From contig OZ241745.1 in the NCBI GenBank assembly GCA_965201115.1, positions 2,108,001 to 2,172,000 on the forward strand: a stretch of 64,000 nt of DNA, written 5' to 3'. This document shows positions 47,099 through 56,139 of this stretch, one piece after another. This DNA is from JANQOH01 sp965201115. Lineage in GTDB: Bacteria > Pseudomonadota > Alphaproteobacteria > UBA7887. Below the pieces are notes generated by a model that searched no databases, was not told where the DNA came from, and saw nothing but the letters and a program-made list of their open reading frames with translations. Position numbers and translations under genes: made by a program. Position 1 is the stretch's first letter. Every line of letters begins with the position of its first letter.

Positions 47099-49423
47099 TT
47101 ATGCGCCCGCGATGTCCTCGGGGCGAATCGGCAGGTTGCGGATCCGCTTGCCAGTGGCCTCGAAGATCGCGTTGGCCAGCGCCGGGGCATAGGGCGGAAC
47201 GCCCGGTTCGCCGACGCCGTTCGGCGGCCGATGCACGAAATCCTCCACGATGTGGACCCGGACATCGAGCGGCGCGTCGCCGATGCGCGTGATCGGGTAG
47301 TCGTGGAAGTTGCTCTGATCGACGGCCCCGTCGGTGGTGGTGATCTGCCCGTGCATGGCGATGGTGTGGCCGTAGATGGCCGCGCCCTCGACCTGCTTCC
47401 TGATGCCTTCGGGGTTGACGTAGCGCCCGGCGTCGTAGGCGGTGTCCACCTGCACGACGTGGAGCGATCCGTCGTCGCGCACGGCCACGTGGACCGCGGT
47501 GGCGACATAGGCGTGGAACGAGCGGTGCGCCGCCACGCCGATGCCGTGGCCCGGAGGCAGGGGCTTGCCGTATCCCGCCTTGGCCGCGGCGATGCGCAGC
47601 GCGTTGGTGAGGCGGTTGGGCATGATCGGCCATTTCTCGATCGGGTCGCCGTAGTTCCAGTATTCCTCCACGCCGTCGGCGGCGAGGTCCATGTTGTCGG
47701 ACTCGCCGATCAGGCGGGCGAGGAACTCGACCGGATCCTGGCCGGTGGCGGTGGCGACCTCGTGCGCGAAGCCGTTCATCGCGAACGAGTGCTGGATGTT
47801 GTTCACCGACCGGTACCAGCCGATGCGGATCATGGCGTCGGCGACGCCGTTCTCGATGCGGATGTTCGGCACTTCGTTGTACGGCGTATCGACCATGCCG
47901 AGGCCGTATTCGATGCCGAAGCCCGTCTTTTGGTCGGGCACCCACAGCGCGAGGATCGACGGCCACGCGCCCGAATGCTTCCAGGCCGTGACCTTGCCGT
48001 CGCCGTCGACCGCCGCCTTGAGCACATGCGCGCTCGCCGTGTGGTAGTAGCCGATCTGGATGTCGTCCTCGCGGGTCCACTGCATGCGGACCGGCGCGCC
48101 GATCATCTTCGACAGGATTGCCGCCTCGCACACGAAGTCGCTCTGCGACTTGCGCCCGAAGCCGCCGCCGAGCAGCGTGACGTTGCACTCGACGTTGGAC
48201 GGGTCCGGCGCGCCGTCGGCGTCGGTCATGCCGAGCGCGTCGGCCACATACCGGCGCGTGTCGTTGGGCGACTGCACCGAACCCCACACGCGGACGGGGC
48301 TCGAATTGGCGTCCACCAGGGCGCACATCGGCTCCATCGTCGTGTGGATGAAGTAGGGCACGAAGTACTCGGACTCGAAGGTTTGCGCGGCCTCGGAGAA
48401 CGCCGCGTCGACGTCGCCGCGGTTGCGCACCACCACGCCGCCGTTGTCTTCCGTGGCGCCCACGCGGGCCGACTGCCGCAGGGTCTCGTTGTAGGTGTCG
48501 GACGAATGCCCGGTGTTGGGGCCGTTATCCCACTCGATCTCGAGCAGGCGGCGGCCTTCGAGCACCGACCACGTGTTGGTTCCGATCACGGCGACGCCGC
48601 CGAGAGCGCGGAACTCCGCCGCCTTGTCCATGTCGAGGGCGGGGATTTCCACGACCTGCTCGACGCCTTGCACGGCGAGCGCCGCGTCGGCGTTGAACGA
48701 CTTGACCCGCCCGCGATAGACCGGACAGCGCGCGACCGCCGCGATCTTCATGCCGGGGATCGACACGTCGGCGCCGTAGATGCCGCCGCCGGTCGAGAGG
48801 TCGAAATTGTCCACCACCGGCATGTCCTTGCCGATGTAGCGCCATTGCGACGGATCCTTGAGCGGAACCGATTCGTTGGTCTCGAGCGTCGCGGCGACCT
48901 CGACGACCTCGCCGAAATCGAGCGACTGCCCGGAGCCCGTGTGGTGCAGGCGATGGTCGCGCGCATAGACCTCGCTCGCGTCCACGCTCCACATTTGGGC
49001 GGCGGCGCGTTCGAGAACGTCGCGCGCCTGGGCGCCGAGTTCGCGCATGACGTCCAGGTGGTGGCGCGTGCTGCGCGACCCGTCGGTGTTTTGCGCGTCC
49101 TGGCCGGCGGGGTCGTACTTCTCGGCGTCGCCCGGCGCCTGCCAGATCTTGACCCGGTTCCAGTCGGCCTCCAACTCGTCGGCCAGCATCATGGGGATGC
49201 CGGTGCGCACGCCCTGGCCCATCTCGCTGCGGCTGCAGGTGATGGTGACCGTGCCGTCGGAGTCGATGGCGCAGAACAGGTTCGGCTGCGCCGACATGGC
49301 GGCCCTGGCGGCCTTGCCCGCGAGCATGCCGTTGGGCAGCAGCTGCGCGCCGAGCACCAGACCCGCGGTGGCGCCCGCGCCCTTCAGGACGTCGCGCCGG
49401 CTGACATTCTGGATAATCGACAT
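47099..49423 (-). CDS. Isoquinoline 1-oxidoreductase-type molybdopterin subunit (IorB)
   Basis: A 774-residue molybdopterin-binding subunit. The N-terminus carries a twin-arginine signal (SRRDVLKGAGATAGLVLGA), so export by the Tat genes in this window is likely. 'CSRSEMGQGVRTGIPMMLAD' and 'VTLLGGGFGRKSQSDFVCEA' are family signatures. 'NGVGEPGVPPYAPALANAI' holds the catalytic Glu of the xanthine-oxidase family. It oxidises an N-heterocycle or aldehyde together with the Fe-S subunit. The substrate is unknown. Confidence 0.92.
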   Translation of the reverse strand: MSIIQNVSRRDVLKGAGATAGLVLGAQLLPNGMLAGKAARAAMSAQPNLFCAIDSDGTVTITCSRSEMGQGVRTGIPMMLADELEADWNRVKIWQAPGDAEKYDPAGQDAQNTDGSRSTRHHLDVMRELGAQARDVLERAAAQMWSVDASEVYARDHRLHHTGSGQSLDFGEVVEVAATLETNESVPLKDPSQWRYIGKDMPVVDNFDLSTGGGIYGADVSIPGMKIAAVARCPVYRGRVKSFNADAALAVQGVEQVVEIPALDMDKAAEFRALGGVAVIGTNTWSVLEGRRLLEIEWDNGPNTGHSSDTYNETLRQSARVGATEDNGGVVVRNRGDVDAAFSEAAQTFESEYFVPYFIHTTMEPMCALVDANSSPVRVWGSVQSPNDTRRYVADALGMTDADGAPDPSNVECNVTLLGGGFGRKSQSDFVCEAAILSKMIGAPVRMQWTREDDIQIGYYHTASAHVLKAAVDGDGKVTAWKHSGAWPSILALWVPDQKTGFGIEYGLGMVDTPYNEVPNIRIENGVADAMIRIGWYRSVNNIQHSFAMNGFAHEVATATGQDPVEFLARLIGESDNMDLAADGVEEYWNYGDPIEKWPIMPNRLTNALRIAAAKAGYGKPLPPGHGIGVAAHRSFHAYVATAVHVAVRDDGSLHVVQVDTAYDAGRYVNPEGIRKQVEGAAIYGHTIAMHGQITTTDGAVDQSNFHDYPITRIGDAPLDVRVHIVEDFVHRPPNGVGEPGVPPYAPALANAIFEATGKRIRNLPIRPEDIAGA

Positions 49424-49425
49424 GA

Positions 49426-49878
49426 TTACGCCTCCCTCGCCGCGGTGCGGACGGCGGCCGCGATCCGCTGATAGGTGCCGCATCGGCAGATGTTGCCGTC
49501 CATCGCGTCCAGAATCTCCCGATCCGTCGGATCCGGATTCTCGGCCAGGAACGCCGCCGCGTTCATGATCTGGCCCGACTGGCAATACCCGCACTGGGGC
49601 ACGTTGTGCGCCCGCCACGCCCGCTGGACGGCGTGGTTGCCGTTGGGGTCCAGCCCCTCGATGGTGGTGACCTCGCCGCCGGCGGCGTCGGACACCGGCG
49701 TGATGCACGCCCGCGCCGCGGCGCCGTTGACATGCACCGTGCAGGCGCCGCACAGGCCGGCGCCGCAGCCGAATTTGCTCCCGGTCAGCCCGAGCTCGTC
49801 CCGGACGTACCAGAGCAGGGGCATGTTCGGATCGCCAACGAATTGGCGCCGCACCCCGTTTACGCTGAGTTCGATCAT
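49426..49878 (-). CDS. [2Fe-2S] subunit of molybdenum oxidoreductase (IorA)
   Basis: A 150-residue electron-transfer subunit with two [2Fe-2S] clusters. The plant-type cluster is in 'GSKFGCGAGLCGACTVHVNG' plus a Cys in RACITPV. The second is in 'PQCGYCQSGQIMNAAAFL' and 'MDGNICRCGTYQRI'. It passes electrons from the molybdenum site of IorB. Only 2 bases separate it from iorB. No cytochrome subunit is present. Confidence 0.94.
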   Translation of the reverse strand: MIELSVNGVRRQFVGDPNMPLLWYVRDELGLTGSKFGCGAGLCGACTVHVNGAAARACITPVSDAAGGEVTTIEGLDPNGNHAVQRAWRAHNVPQCGYCQSGQIMNAAAFLAENPDPTDREILDAMDGNICRCGTYQRIAAAVRTAAREA

Positions 49879-50055
49879 GCGTTTTGCTCCCTCCGTATGC
49901 CGCGCCATGGGTTGTTCCCCGGCCGGGCGGCCGCGCCGCGAACGAAAACGCCCGCCGCGCCAGCCGTGGAATCGGCGCTGCCCGCCAATAAGCCACGACC
50001 GCGGCGCCGAAACAACCCGCAATTCGCGTTTTCGCGGATAAATTCGTGGGCCGCC

Positions 50056-51161
50056 TCAGGCCGCGCGCGGCGCGCCTTGCGCGAATGCGCGCAACGCCTC
50101 GATAACCGCGCGGTTTTCGTCGGCCAGCCCGACCGAGAAACGCAGGCAGCGCGGCAGGCCGTAATTCGCCACCCGGCGCGCGATAATTCCCCGTTCGAGC
50201 AGAAACGCATAGGCCGCGTCGGCGCCGCGCCCGGCCTCGTCCGGGAACTCCACAAGCGCGAAATTCGCCGCCGAGGGATGCGCCACGACCCCAGCGCCGC
50301 CGTTTCGCGCTCGAGCCAGGGCCGCCATTCGTCGTTGTGCGCCGCCGCGCGGGCGACGAACGCGGCGTCGCCGACCGCGGCGACGCCCGCTTCCTGCGCC
50401 GCGCGGTTGACGTTAAACGGCGCCCGCGCGCGGTTCAGCGCATCGACGACCGCCGGCGGCCCGTAGAGCCAGCCGAGCCGCAACGACGACAGCCCGTAGA
50501 TTTTCGAGAAACTGCGGGTCACCGCTACGTTGCCGTACGAATCGGCCAGTTCCGCGCCGGTCGAATAATCGCCGCCGCGCATGTATTCCGCATAGGCGGC
50601 GTCCACGACCAGCAGGCAGTGTTCGGGCAGGCCGGCGCGCAGCCGCGCCAGTTCCGCGGCGGGGATATATGTGCCGGTCGGGTTGTTGGGGTTGGCGAGG
50701 TAGCAGATGCGCGTGTTCGGCCCGGCGCGCGCGAGCAGCGCGTCAGCGTCCGCCGTCAGGTTTCGTTCGGGCGCCGCGACCGGCGCCGCGCCCGCCGCCT
50801 GCGCCGCGATTCGGTAGATCGCGAAAGCGTGCTCGGTAAACAGCGCCTCGTCGCCCGGCTCGGTAAAGACGGCGGCGAGAAGATAGAGCAGGTCGTCGGA
50901 GCCGTTGCCGCAGACAATGCGCGCGGGGTCGAGCCCGTGGCGCGCGCCGATGGCCTCGCGCAGCGCGGCCGCCGAGCCGTCGGGGTAGCGGTGCAGCTCC
51001 CCGGCGCAGCGGCGGAACGCCTCGACGGCGAGCGGGCTCGCGCCGAGCGGCGTCTCGTTCGACGCCAGCCGGATCGTCCGCGCGCCGCCGGTCGCGCTGC
51101 TCCGCCCCGGCACATAGGGCGCGATGTCGAGAACGCCGCGCGCGACCCTGAGCCCGCTCAC
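50056..51161 (-). pseudogene. hisC: Histidinol-phosphate aminotransferase-like gene with a frameshift
   Basis: Two reading frames join into one PLP-dependent aminotransferase. The first runs from GTG 51161 ('RLASNETPLGASPLAVEAFR', 'CYLANPNNPTGTYIPAAEL', catalytic Lys in TRSFSKIYGLSSLRLGWLYG) to about 50292. The second carries 'ANFALVEFPDEAGRGADAAY', 'RRVANYGLPRCLRFSVGLAD' and the stop at 50056. The break is in a run of four G (coding strand) where five would restore the frame. It overlaps aroQ by 4 bases. It may be a true mutation or a sequencing error in the homopolymer. Confidence 0.8.
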
Positions 51162-51613
51162 GGCGCCGCGGCCTTCTCCACGTGCGCTTTCAGCGCGTCG
51201 AGCGCCAAACGGTATCCGTCGAGGCCGAATCCGGCGATCGTGCCCAGCGCGGCCGGCGCGAGAACCGACCGGATGCCGCGTTTCTCGATGTTCGATACAT
51301 GCACTTCCACGTAAGGAAGGCCGGAGCAGCCGAGAATCGCGTCGCGCAGCGCGTAGCCCGCGTGGCTGAACCCGGCGGGGTTGACGATCAGCCCGTCGAT
51401 ACCCTCTTCGACGCCGCGATACAGGCGCGCGATCGCCTCGCCCTCCACATGGGTGTAGAAAATCTCGAGCGCAACGCCGATTCGCTTCGCATGCGCCGCG
51501 AGCCGCGCATCGAGCGCGGCGGCGGTTTCGGTCCCGTAGATCTCGGGTTGGCGCCTGCCGAGCCACGCCATGTTGGCGCCCTGTATCAGCAGGATACGAA
51601 GCCGCGCGGTCAT
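51158..51613 (-). CDS. aroQ: Type II 3-dehydroquinate dehydratase-like protein
   Basis: A 151-residue protein of the type II dehydroquinase fold. 'LLIQGANMAWLGRRQPEIYG' corresponds to the usual NGPNLNLLGxREPxxYG, 'LIVNPAGFSHAGYALRDAIL' holds the catalytic His, and 'YVEVHVSNIEKRG' matches the substrate-binding loop. The first motif departs from consensus (second Asn replaced by Ala), so it may be a divergent subgroup. It is coupled to hisC and to the CoA-transferase by 4-base overlaps. Confidence 0.85.
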   Translation of the reverse strand: MTARLRILLIQGANMAWLGRRQPEIYGTETAAALDARLAAHAKRIGVALEIFYTHVEGEAIARLYRGVEEGIDGLIVNPAGFSHAGYALRDAILGCSGLPYVEVHVSNIEKRGIRSVLAPAALGTIAGFGLDGYRLALDALKAHVEKAAAP

Positions 51614-52740
51614 GCCGCCGCCGTCCGTTCGCCGGAATCGAGCAGGAAATTATCCGCGCCGAGCGCCGGAGCGCGCGCCGCGCCCGGCGCGCCGCGCAGA
51701 CCCGGCGCAACGGGGACCGGCAGCGCCGGCATGACCGATTCGCCGGCGGCGAGTTCGTGCGCGAACAGCCCGCGCGCGAAAAATTGCGGGTCGGCGAGCG
51801 CCTCATCGATGCCGCGCACGATGTTCGCGCAAACGTCGCGGCCCGCGAATCGCCCGCTCCACTCGTCCGCCGTGCATGCGGCGATGCGGGCGGCGACGCC
51901 GGCCCCCGTCGCCTCGGGGTCGCGCGCATCGTCGCGCAGGCTGTCGCCAAGCCCGATGCAGTCGCAGAAATTGTCCCAGAACTTCTGCTCCAGCGCGCCG
52001 CAGGCGACGTACCCGCCGTCGGCGGCGCGGTAGAGGCGGTAGCGCGGCGTGGCGCCCGTCAGATACATGTCGTTGCCCCGCGGCCAGCGCCCGGTGGCGC
52101 GGCCCAGCGCCAGCGGCGCCCACAGGAACGGAAACATGTTGTCGCACATGGAAATATCCAGAAACGCGCCCTCTCCCGTGCGCCGCGCCGCCCACAGCGC
52201 GAACATGATGTTCATGACCGCCGGATAGCTCCCGGCGCCGATGTCGGCGATCTGCGTCTGCGGTATCTGCGGCGCGCCGTCGGCGCCCCTGGTCATCGAG
52301 AGAAACCCGGTTTCCGCGCAATAGTTCAGGTCGTGGCCGGCGGCTTGCGCCTTCGGCCCGTCCTGCCCGTAGCCGGTGATCGAGCAATAGACGAGCCGCG
52401 GGTTGACGGCGCGCGCCGCGGCGGGGCCGAGGCCGAGCCGCTCCATGACGCCGGGCCGGAACTGCTCGACCAATACGTCGGCGCTTTCGAGCAGCGGGCG
52501 CAGGCGCGCGGCCGCCCCCGGCGCCTTGAGGTCGAGCTCGATGCTCCGCTTGCCGCGGTTGAGCATGGCGAACAGCAGGCCCTGGTCGCCCGCGCGCGGG
52601 CGGCCCGCGCGCATCTCCTCGCCGCCGGGGCGCTCGATCTTGATCGTCTCGGCGCCCGCCTCGGCGAGTATCGACGTGGCGAACGGCCCCGGCAGCAGCG
52701 TGGTGAAATCCAGCACGCGCACATCGGCGAGCGGCGGCAT
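51610..52740 (-). CDS. CaiB/BaiF family CoA-transferase
   Basis: A 376-residue class III CoA-transferase starting MPPLADVRVLDFTTLLPGPF. 'GAETIKIERPGGEEMRAGRP' and 'NRGKRSIELDLKAPGAAARL' are family signatures, with the catalytic Asp expected in AAGHDLNYCAETGFL. It resembles alpha-methylacyl-CoA racemase-type members. The substrate is unknown. It overlaps aroQ by 4 bases and follows the SDR gene by 89 bases. Confidence 0.92.
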   Translation of the reverse strand: MPPLADVRVLDFTTLLPGPFATSILAEAGAETIKIERPGGEEMRAGRPRAGDQGLLFAMLNRGKRSIELDLKAPGAAARLRPLLESADVLVEQFRPGVMERLGLGPAAARAVNPRLVYCSITGYGQDGPKAQAAGHDLNYCAETGFLSMTRGADGAPQIPQTQIADIGAGSYPAVMNIMFALWAARRTGEGAFLDISMCDNMFPFLWAPLALGRATGRWPRGNDMYLTGATPRYRLYRAADGGYVACGALEQKFWDNFCDCIGLGDSLRDDARDPEATGAGVAARIAACTADEWSGRFAGRDVCANIVRGIDEALADPQFFARGLFAHELAAGESVMPALPVPVAPGLRGAPGAARAPALGADNFLLDSGERTAAA

Positions 52741-52829
52741 CGCGTCTCCTTCCCGCGGGCGGCGGCGTATGCCGGGGATTATACCGGAAACGCGGCGGCC
52801 GCCAGCGCCGCCGCTCGGGACCGCCGGCG

Positions 52830-53630
52830 CTATTTCGCCGTAAGGCCGCCGTCGAGCACCAGTTCGGCGCCGGTCATCAGCGACGACGCCTCCGACGCCA
52901 AAAAGACGATGGCCGACGCCACCTCGCCGGTGCGCCCCTTGCGGCCGATGGGCTGGAAGCCGCTGAGCCACTCCCACGCCCGTTCGTAATCCGCGTTTTG
53001 GACCTTCATCGCCTTGCGCGCCACCTGTTGCATCATGTCGGTCTCGATAATGCCCGGATGCACCGAGTTGACGCGGATGTTGTAGCCCAGGTGCGCGCAC
53101 TCCAGCGCCGCCGACTTGGTGAGCAGGCGCACCCCGCCCTTGGTCGCGCTGTAGCCCGCGCTGAGCGGCGAGCCGATTATCCCCGCCACCGACGACAGGT
53201 TGACTATGGAGCCCGACGGCCCGCCGCGGGGGCAGGTTTCCTTCAGCGCCCTCATGCCGTGCTTGACGCCCAGGAACACGCCGTCGAGGTTGACCGCCGC
53301 GAGCCGGCGCCACTCGTCCAGCGTCATCTCCTCCAGCGGCCGTTCGATAAATATGCCGGCGTTGTTGACGACGATATGCGGCCCGCCGTGGCGTTCGGCC
53401 GCAAAGGCGAAAACGCGCTCCCAGTCGTCTTCGTTCGCCGCGTCGTGGGCGATGAACGACGCCGCCCCGCCGGCCTCGCGTATGGCCGCCGCCGTCGCCT
53501 CGCCTTCGGCCCGCAGCACGTCGGTGACGACGACCGCCGCGCCGGCGGCGGCGAGCGCTTTCGCCGTTGCGCCGCCGATGCCCCGCGCGCCGCCGGTAAC
53601 GATGGCCGCGCGCCCGTCCAGGTCCGCCAT
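52830..53630 (-). CDS. Short-chain dehydrogenase/reductase (SDR)
   Basis: A 266-residue classical SDR. The cofactor motif is TGGARGIGGATAKAL, followed by NNAG (VVNNAGIFIERPLEEM), the catalytic Ser in NLSSVAGIIGSPLSAG and YxxxK in GYSATKGGV. An Asp after the second strand (VVVTDVLRAEG) indicates NAD(H) preference. It is the first gene of the CoA-transferase-aroQ-hisC run on the minus strand and is divergent from the Nramp gene. The substrate is unknown. Confidence 0.93.
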   Translation of the reverse strand: MADLDGRAAIVTGGARGIGGATAKALAAAGAAVVVTDVLRAEGEATAAAIREAGGAASFIAHDAANEDDWERVFAFAAERHGGPHIVVNNAGIFIERPLEEMTLDEWRRLAAVNLDGVFLGVKHGMRALKETCPRGGPSGSIVNLSSVAGIIGSPLSAGYSATKGGVRLLTKSAALECAHLGYNIRVNSVHPGIIETDMMQQVARKAMKVQNADYERAWEWLSGFQPIGRKGRTGEVASAIVFLASEASSLMTGAELVLDGGLTAK

Positions 53631-53746
53631 TGCCGCCCTCCCGCCGTGCGTTCTTCGCCGCCCGCGCCGCAACCTACCGCACGCGCCGCCGATTCGACAA
53701 TCCCGCCCGGACGCGGCAGGATGCGCGCAAACGGGGGGCGCCGCCG

Positions 53747-55042
53747 ATGGACGGTACCGCGCACACGCCAGCCGTCCCGCGGGGGGTCCGGCAGCATATC
53801 CGGGCGCTCGGCCCGGGCATTGTCGTCGCGCTTACATGGCTCGGCGCGGGCGACCTGGTCGATTCCGCCGTCGCCGGCGGCAACTACGGCTACGCGCTCA
53901 TGTGGGCCATGGCGCTGGCGCTGTTCGTGCGCTTCGTCTTCGTCTCGATCGTCGCGAAATACCAGCTCTGCAACCGCCGCGGCGAGAGCGTGCTCTCGGG
54001 CTTCAAGCGCATACACGCGGCGATGCCGCTGTTCGTCGGCGCGGTGGGGCTGATATTCGGCCACATATACGGCTCGTTTCTCGTGCGCGGCCTGGGCCTG
54101 GCGAGCGAGAAACTGTTCGGTTTCGGCTGGCCGTTCCTGTGGTCGGCGATCTGGGTGTCGCTGGCGGCGGCGCTTGTGTTCCGCGGCCTCTACCGGCGGC
54201 TGGAGCTGGCGTTCTACGCCTTTCTCTTCCTGCTCGGCGTGTCGATTATCGGCGTGGCGGCGTGGAGCGGCCCCGACCCGGCCGCGGCGGCCAGGGGCGT
54301 GCTGCTGTTCGCCGTTCCCGAGCAACAGGGGTCCTACGGCGCGCTGCTGATTATCGTCTCGCTCATCGGCGCCGTCGGCGGCTCGATCGCCAACCTGCTC
54401 TACCCCTATTTCATCCAGCAAAAAGGCTGGAAAGGGCCGCGCTTCCGCCGTCTCCAGTTGTGGGATCTGGGCATCGGCGTCGGCATTCTCGTCTTCCTCA
54501 ACCTGTCGGTGTGGACCATCGGCGCGGAAGTGCTCCACGCGCGCGGCGAAACCATCGACAGCCTCGACGACCTCGCGAAACTGCTCACCATCGCGCTCGG
54601 CGACCTCGGCGCATACATTTTCTATATCGGCGTGTTCGCGGCGGTGTACAGTTCGGTAATCGGCGGCGCGATGGGGTTCGGCTATCTCTTTACCGATTCC
54701 GTCCGCGTCCACCGGGCCCGCGGCGCGGTCGCGGCCGAGCGTTTCGACGTAAGCGGCTCCGCGTTCTATCGCGCGGCGGTGCTGTGGTGCCTGTTCTCGC
54801 CGCTCGCCTGGAGCCTGCCGGGCGCGCCGGATTTCATCGTCCTCACCCTCGTCGGCAACGCCGCCTCGGTGCTGGTGCTGCCGATACTCTGCGGCGCGCT
54901 GTGGCTGCTCACCGCGCGCACGGCGTTCATCGGCGCCGAATGGCGCAACGGCCTGTGGGAAAACGGCTTCCTGGCGGCGCTGTTCGCCCTGTCGATCTGG
55001 GGCGCATGGCAGTCCGCCATAGCCATCGCCGGCGCGTTCTGA
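53747..55042 (+). CDS. Nramp-related divalent metal transporter
   Basis: A 431-residue protein with about 11 predicted membrane spans. 'ALGPGIVVALTWLGAGDLVD' aligns with span 1 of Nramp proteins, but the metal-binding DPGN motif is replaced by GAGD. Nramp-related sequences with altered motifs include magnesium transporters of the NRMT type, so manganese or iron should not be assumed. The ATG at 53747 is preceded by GGGGGGCG. It is monocistronic. A hairpin repeat follows it. Confidence 0.82.
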   Translation: MDGTAHTPAVPRGVRQHIRALGPGIVVALTWLGAGDLVDSAVAGGNYGYALMWAMALALFVRFVFVSIVAKYQLCNRRGESVLSGFKRIHAAMPLFVGAVGLIFGHIYGSFLVRGLGLASEKLFGFGWPFLWSAIWVSLAAALVFRGLYRRLELAFYAFLFLLGVSIIGVAAWSGPDPAAAARGVLLFAVPEQQGSYGALLIIVSLIGAVGGSIANLLYPYFIQQKGWKGPRFRRLQLWDLGIGVGILVFLNLSVWTIGAEVLHARGETIDSLDDLAKLLTIALGDLGAYIFYIGVFAAVYSSVIGGAMGFGYLFTDSVRVHRARGAVAAERFDVSGSAFYRAAVLWCLFSPLAWSLPGAPDFIVLTLVGNAASVLVLPILCGALWLLTARTAFIGAEWRNGLWENGFLAALFALSIWGAWQSAIAIAGAF

Positions 55043-55059
55043 GTGTCTGTACCGAAATG

Positions 55060-55110
55060 CCTGCCCCGCCGAAGGCGGGGCCCGGGCGCCCGCACGTCCC
55101 CGCGCGGCGC
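55060..55110. repeat. GC-rich hairpin repeat after the Nramp gene
   Basis: 'GCCCCGCCGAAGGCGGGGCC' followed directly by the 'GCCCGCACGTCCCCGCGCGG' arm, a shortened copy of the dispersed family. Confidence 0.75.
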
Positions 55111-55139
55111 GGCGTCGGCAGAGGGGGCGCGCTTGCCCG

Positions 55140-55232
55140 GAAGGCCCGTTGCCCGTATGCTTCCGGCCCCGCGCGGCAGGCGCCGAAACGGCGCGGGCCG
55201 CCCGTACGGCCCCCGCACAACGGGAGGAACCG
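55140..55232 (+). promoter_or_regulatory. Conserved leader of the HEPN pairs (copy 1 of 5)
   Basis: 'GTATGCTTCCGGCCCCGCGC', then the 6-bp hairpin GCGCCG-AAA-CGGCGC (55180-55194), then GGGAGGAACCG before the start. The same leader precedes every pair (near 56057, 57332, 58518 and 59535), with AGGAGG as a strong ribosome binding site. The stem is kept in all copies; in copy 3 one pair becomes G-U. It may be an operator or a promoter-proximal mRNA structure. Confidence 0.55.
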
Positions 55233-55517
55233 ATGCAACTGGATATGAAGCGAATCGAAGCGGCGTTCGAAGATCTGCGCAAGGAAGATCTCCCGGTCGC
55301 GGTACGCTCATGGCGTGTCGAGGAAACCGAAAGCCGGGACGGCGACCCGGCCGTGTTCGTATGGACCCTGCTGGAACCCGGCGGCATAACCGGAGGCCGC
55401 AAGGTCGGACAGCGGAACGCCCTGGAGAGAATGGCCTACGAACGGCTCGGAACGCTGGTCGACGGCGCCGTGATGCTTTTCCTGTACGACGAAGCGGAGG
55501 CCGAAACGGCGCCATGA
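55233..55517 (+). CDS. HEPN-partner protein, pair 1
   Basis: A 94-residue protein starting MQLDMKRIEAAFEDLRKEDL, with middle VAVRSWRVEETESRDGDPAV and VWTLLEPGG. It shows an N-terminal helix followed by strands around W-x-V-E-E-T-E and V-x-W-x-L-L. I do not recognise a named family. It is not a minimal nucleotidyltransferase, because the GSxxxGxxxxSDxD signature is absent. It always precedes and overlaps (ATGA) the HEPN gene, so it is the likely antitoxin or regulatory partner. It is the most diverged of the five copies. Confidence 0.75.
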   Translation: MQLDMKRIEAAFEDLRKEDLPVAVRSWRVEETESRDGDPAVFVWTLLEPGGITGGRKVGQRNALERMAYERLGTLVDGAVMLFLYDEAEAETAP

Positions 55518-56026
55518 GCATGCACAGCGACTTTTTGGGGCTGGCGCGGAGCCTTGTCGAACAGGCGCCGGATCCGTCGGCGCAAGCCAATCTGCGCCGC
55601 GCCGTTTCGACCGTCTATTACGCGCTGTTTCATCTGTTCGTGTACGAAGCGACCCGACGCATGTTCGGGACCGGCGACGACCGGGCCGCGCTTCGCGCAT
55701 GCCTGGCGCGCGGGTTTGCGCACCGGACGATGAAGAGCGTCGCCATGGCGTTCAAGGCCGGGAAGGCGCCGGCGAAACTCGCGGCCGCATTGGCCGGCCG
55801 CGACCCGCAGCGCGAGCTCGTCGACGTCGCCCGGCTGTTTTGCGAACTTCAACAAGCCCGCGAAACCGCCGACTACGATGTGGCGTACAGGTTCACTCCG
55901 CGCAACGCCGCCGCCTTCGTCGAACGCGCCGAACAGGCTTTCGAAGACTGGGCCGCCGTCCGCGGCAGCGTGCAGGCCGACGCCTTCCTCGCCGGATTGT
56001 TCGCCCTCGGCGCGCTGCGCGCCTGA
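55514..56026 (+). CDS. HEPN-domain protein, pair 1
   Basis: A 170-residue all-helical protein. 'LRRAVSTVYYALFHLFVYEA' is the signature first helix pair of HEPN proteins, and 'RACLARGFAHRTMKSVAMAF' carries an RxxxH rather than the classical Rx4-6H. 'ETADYDVAYRF' and 'ERAEQAFEDWAAVRGSVQAD' follow. HEPN proteins are often RNases in toxin-antitoxin and defence systems. Whether this subgroup is catalytic is unknown. It overlaps its partner by 4 bases. Confidence 0.8.
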   Translation: MSMHSDFLGLARSLVEQAPDPSAQANLRRAVSTVYYALFHLFVYEATRRMFGTGDDRAALRACLARGFAHRTMKSVAMAFKAGKAPAKLAAALAGRDPQRELVDVARLFCELQQARETADYDVAYRFTPRNAAAFVERAEQAFEDWAAVRGSVQADAFLAGLFALGALRA

Positions 56027-56139
56027 CACAACGGCCGCCGCCGCCGCGCTTGCCGAAAGAGCCTTTGCCGGTATGCTTCCGGCCCCGCGCGGCAAGCGCC
56101 GAAACGGCGCGGGCTGCCCGCACATGACAGGAGGAACCG

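Noticed and set aside
55233..55517. HEPN partners as minimal nucleotidyltransferase antitoxins
   Set aside because: The GSxxxGxxxxSDxD motif is absent and the length and middle motif (WRVEETE) differ.
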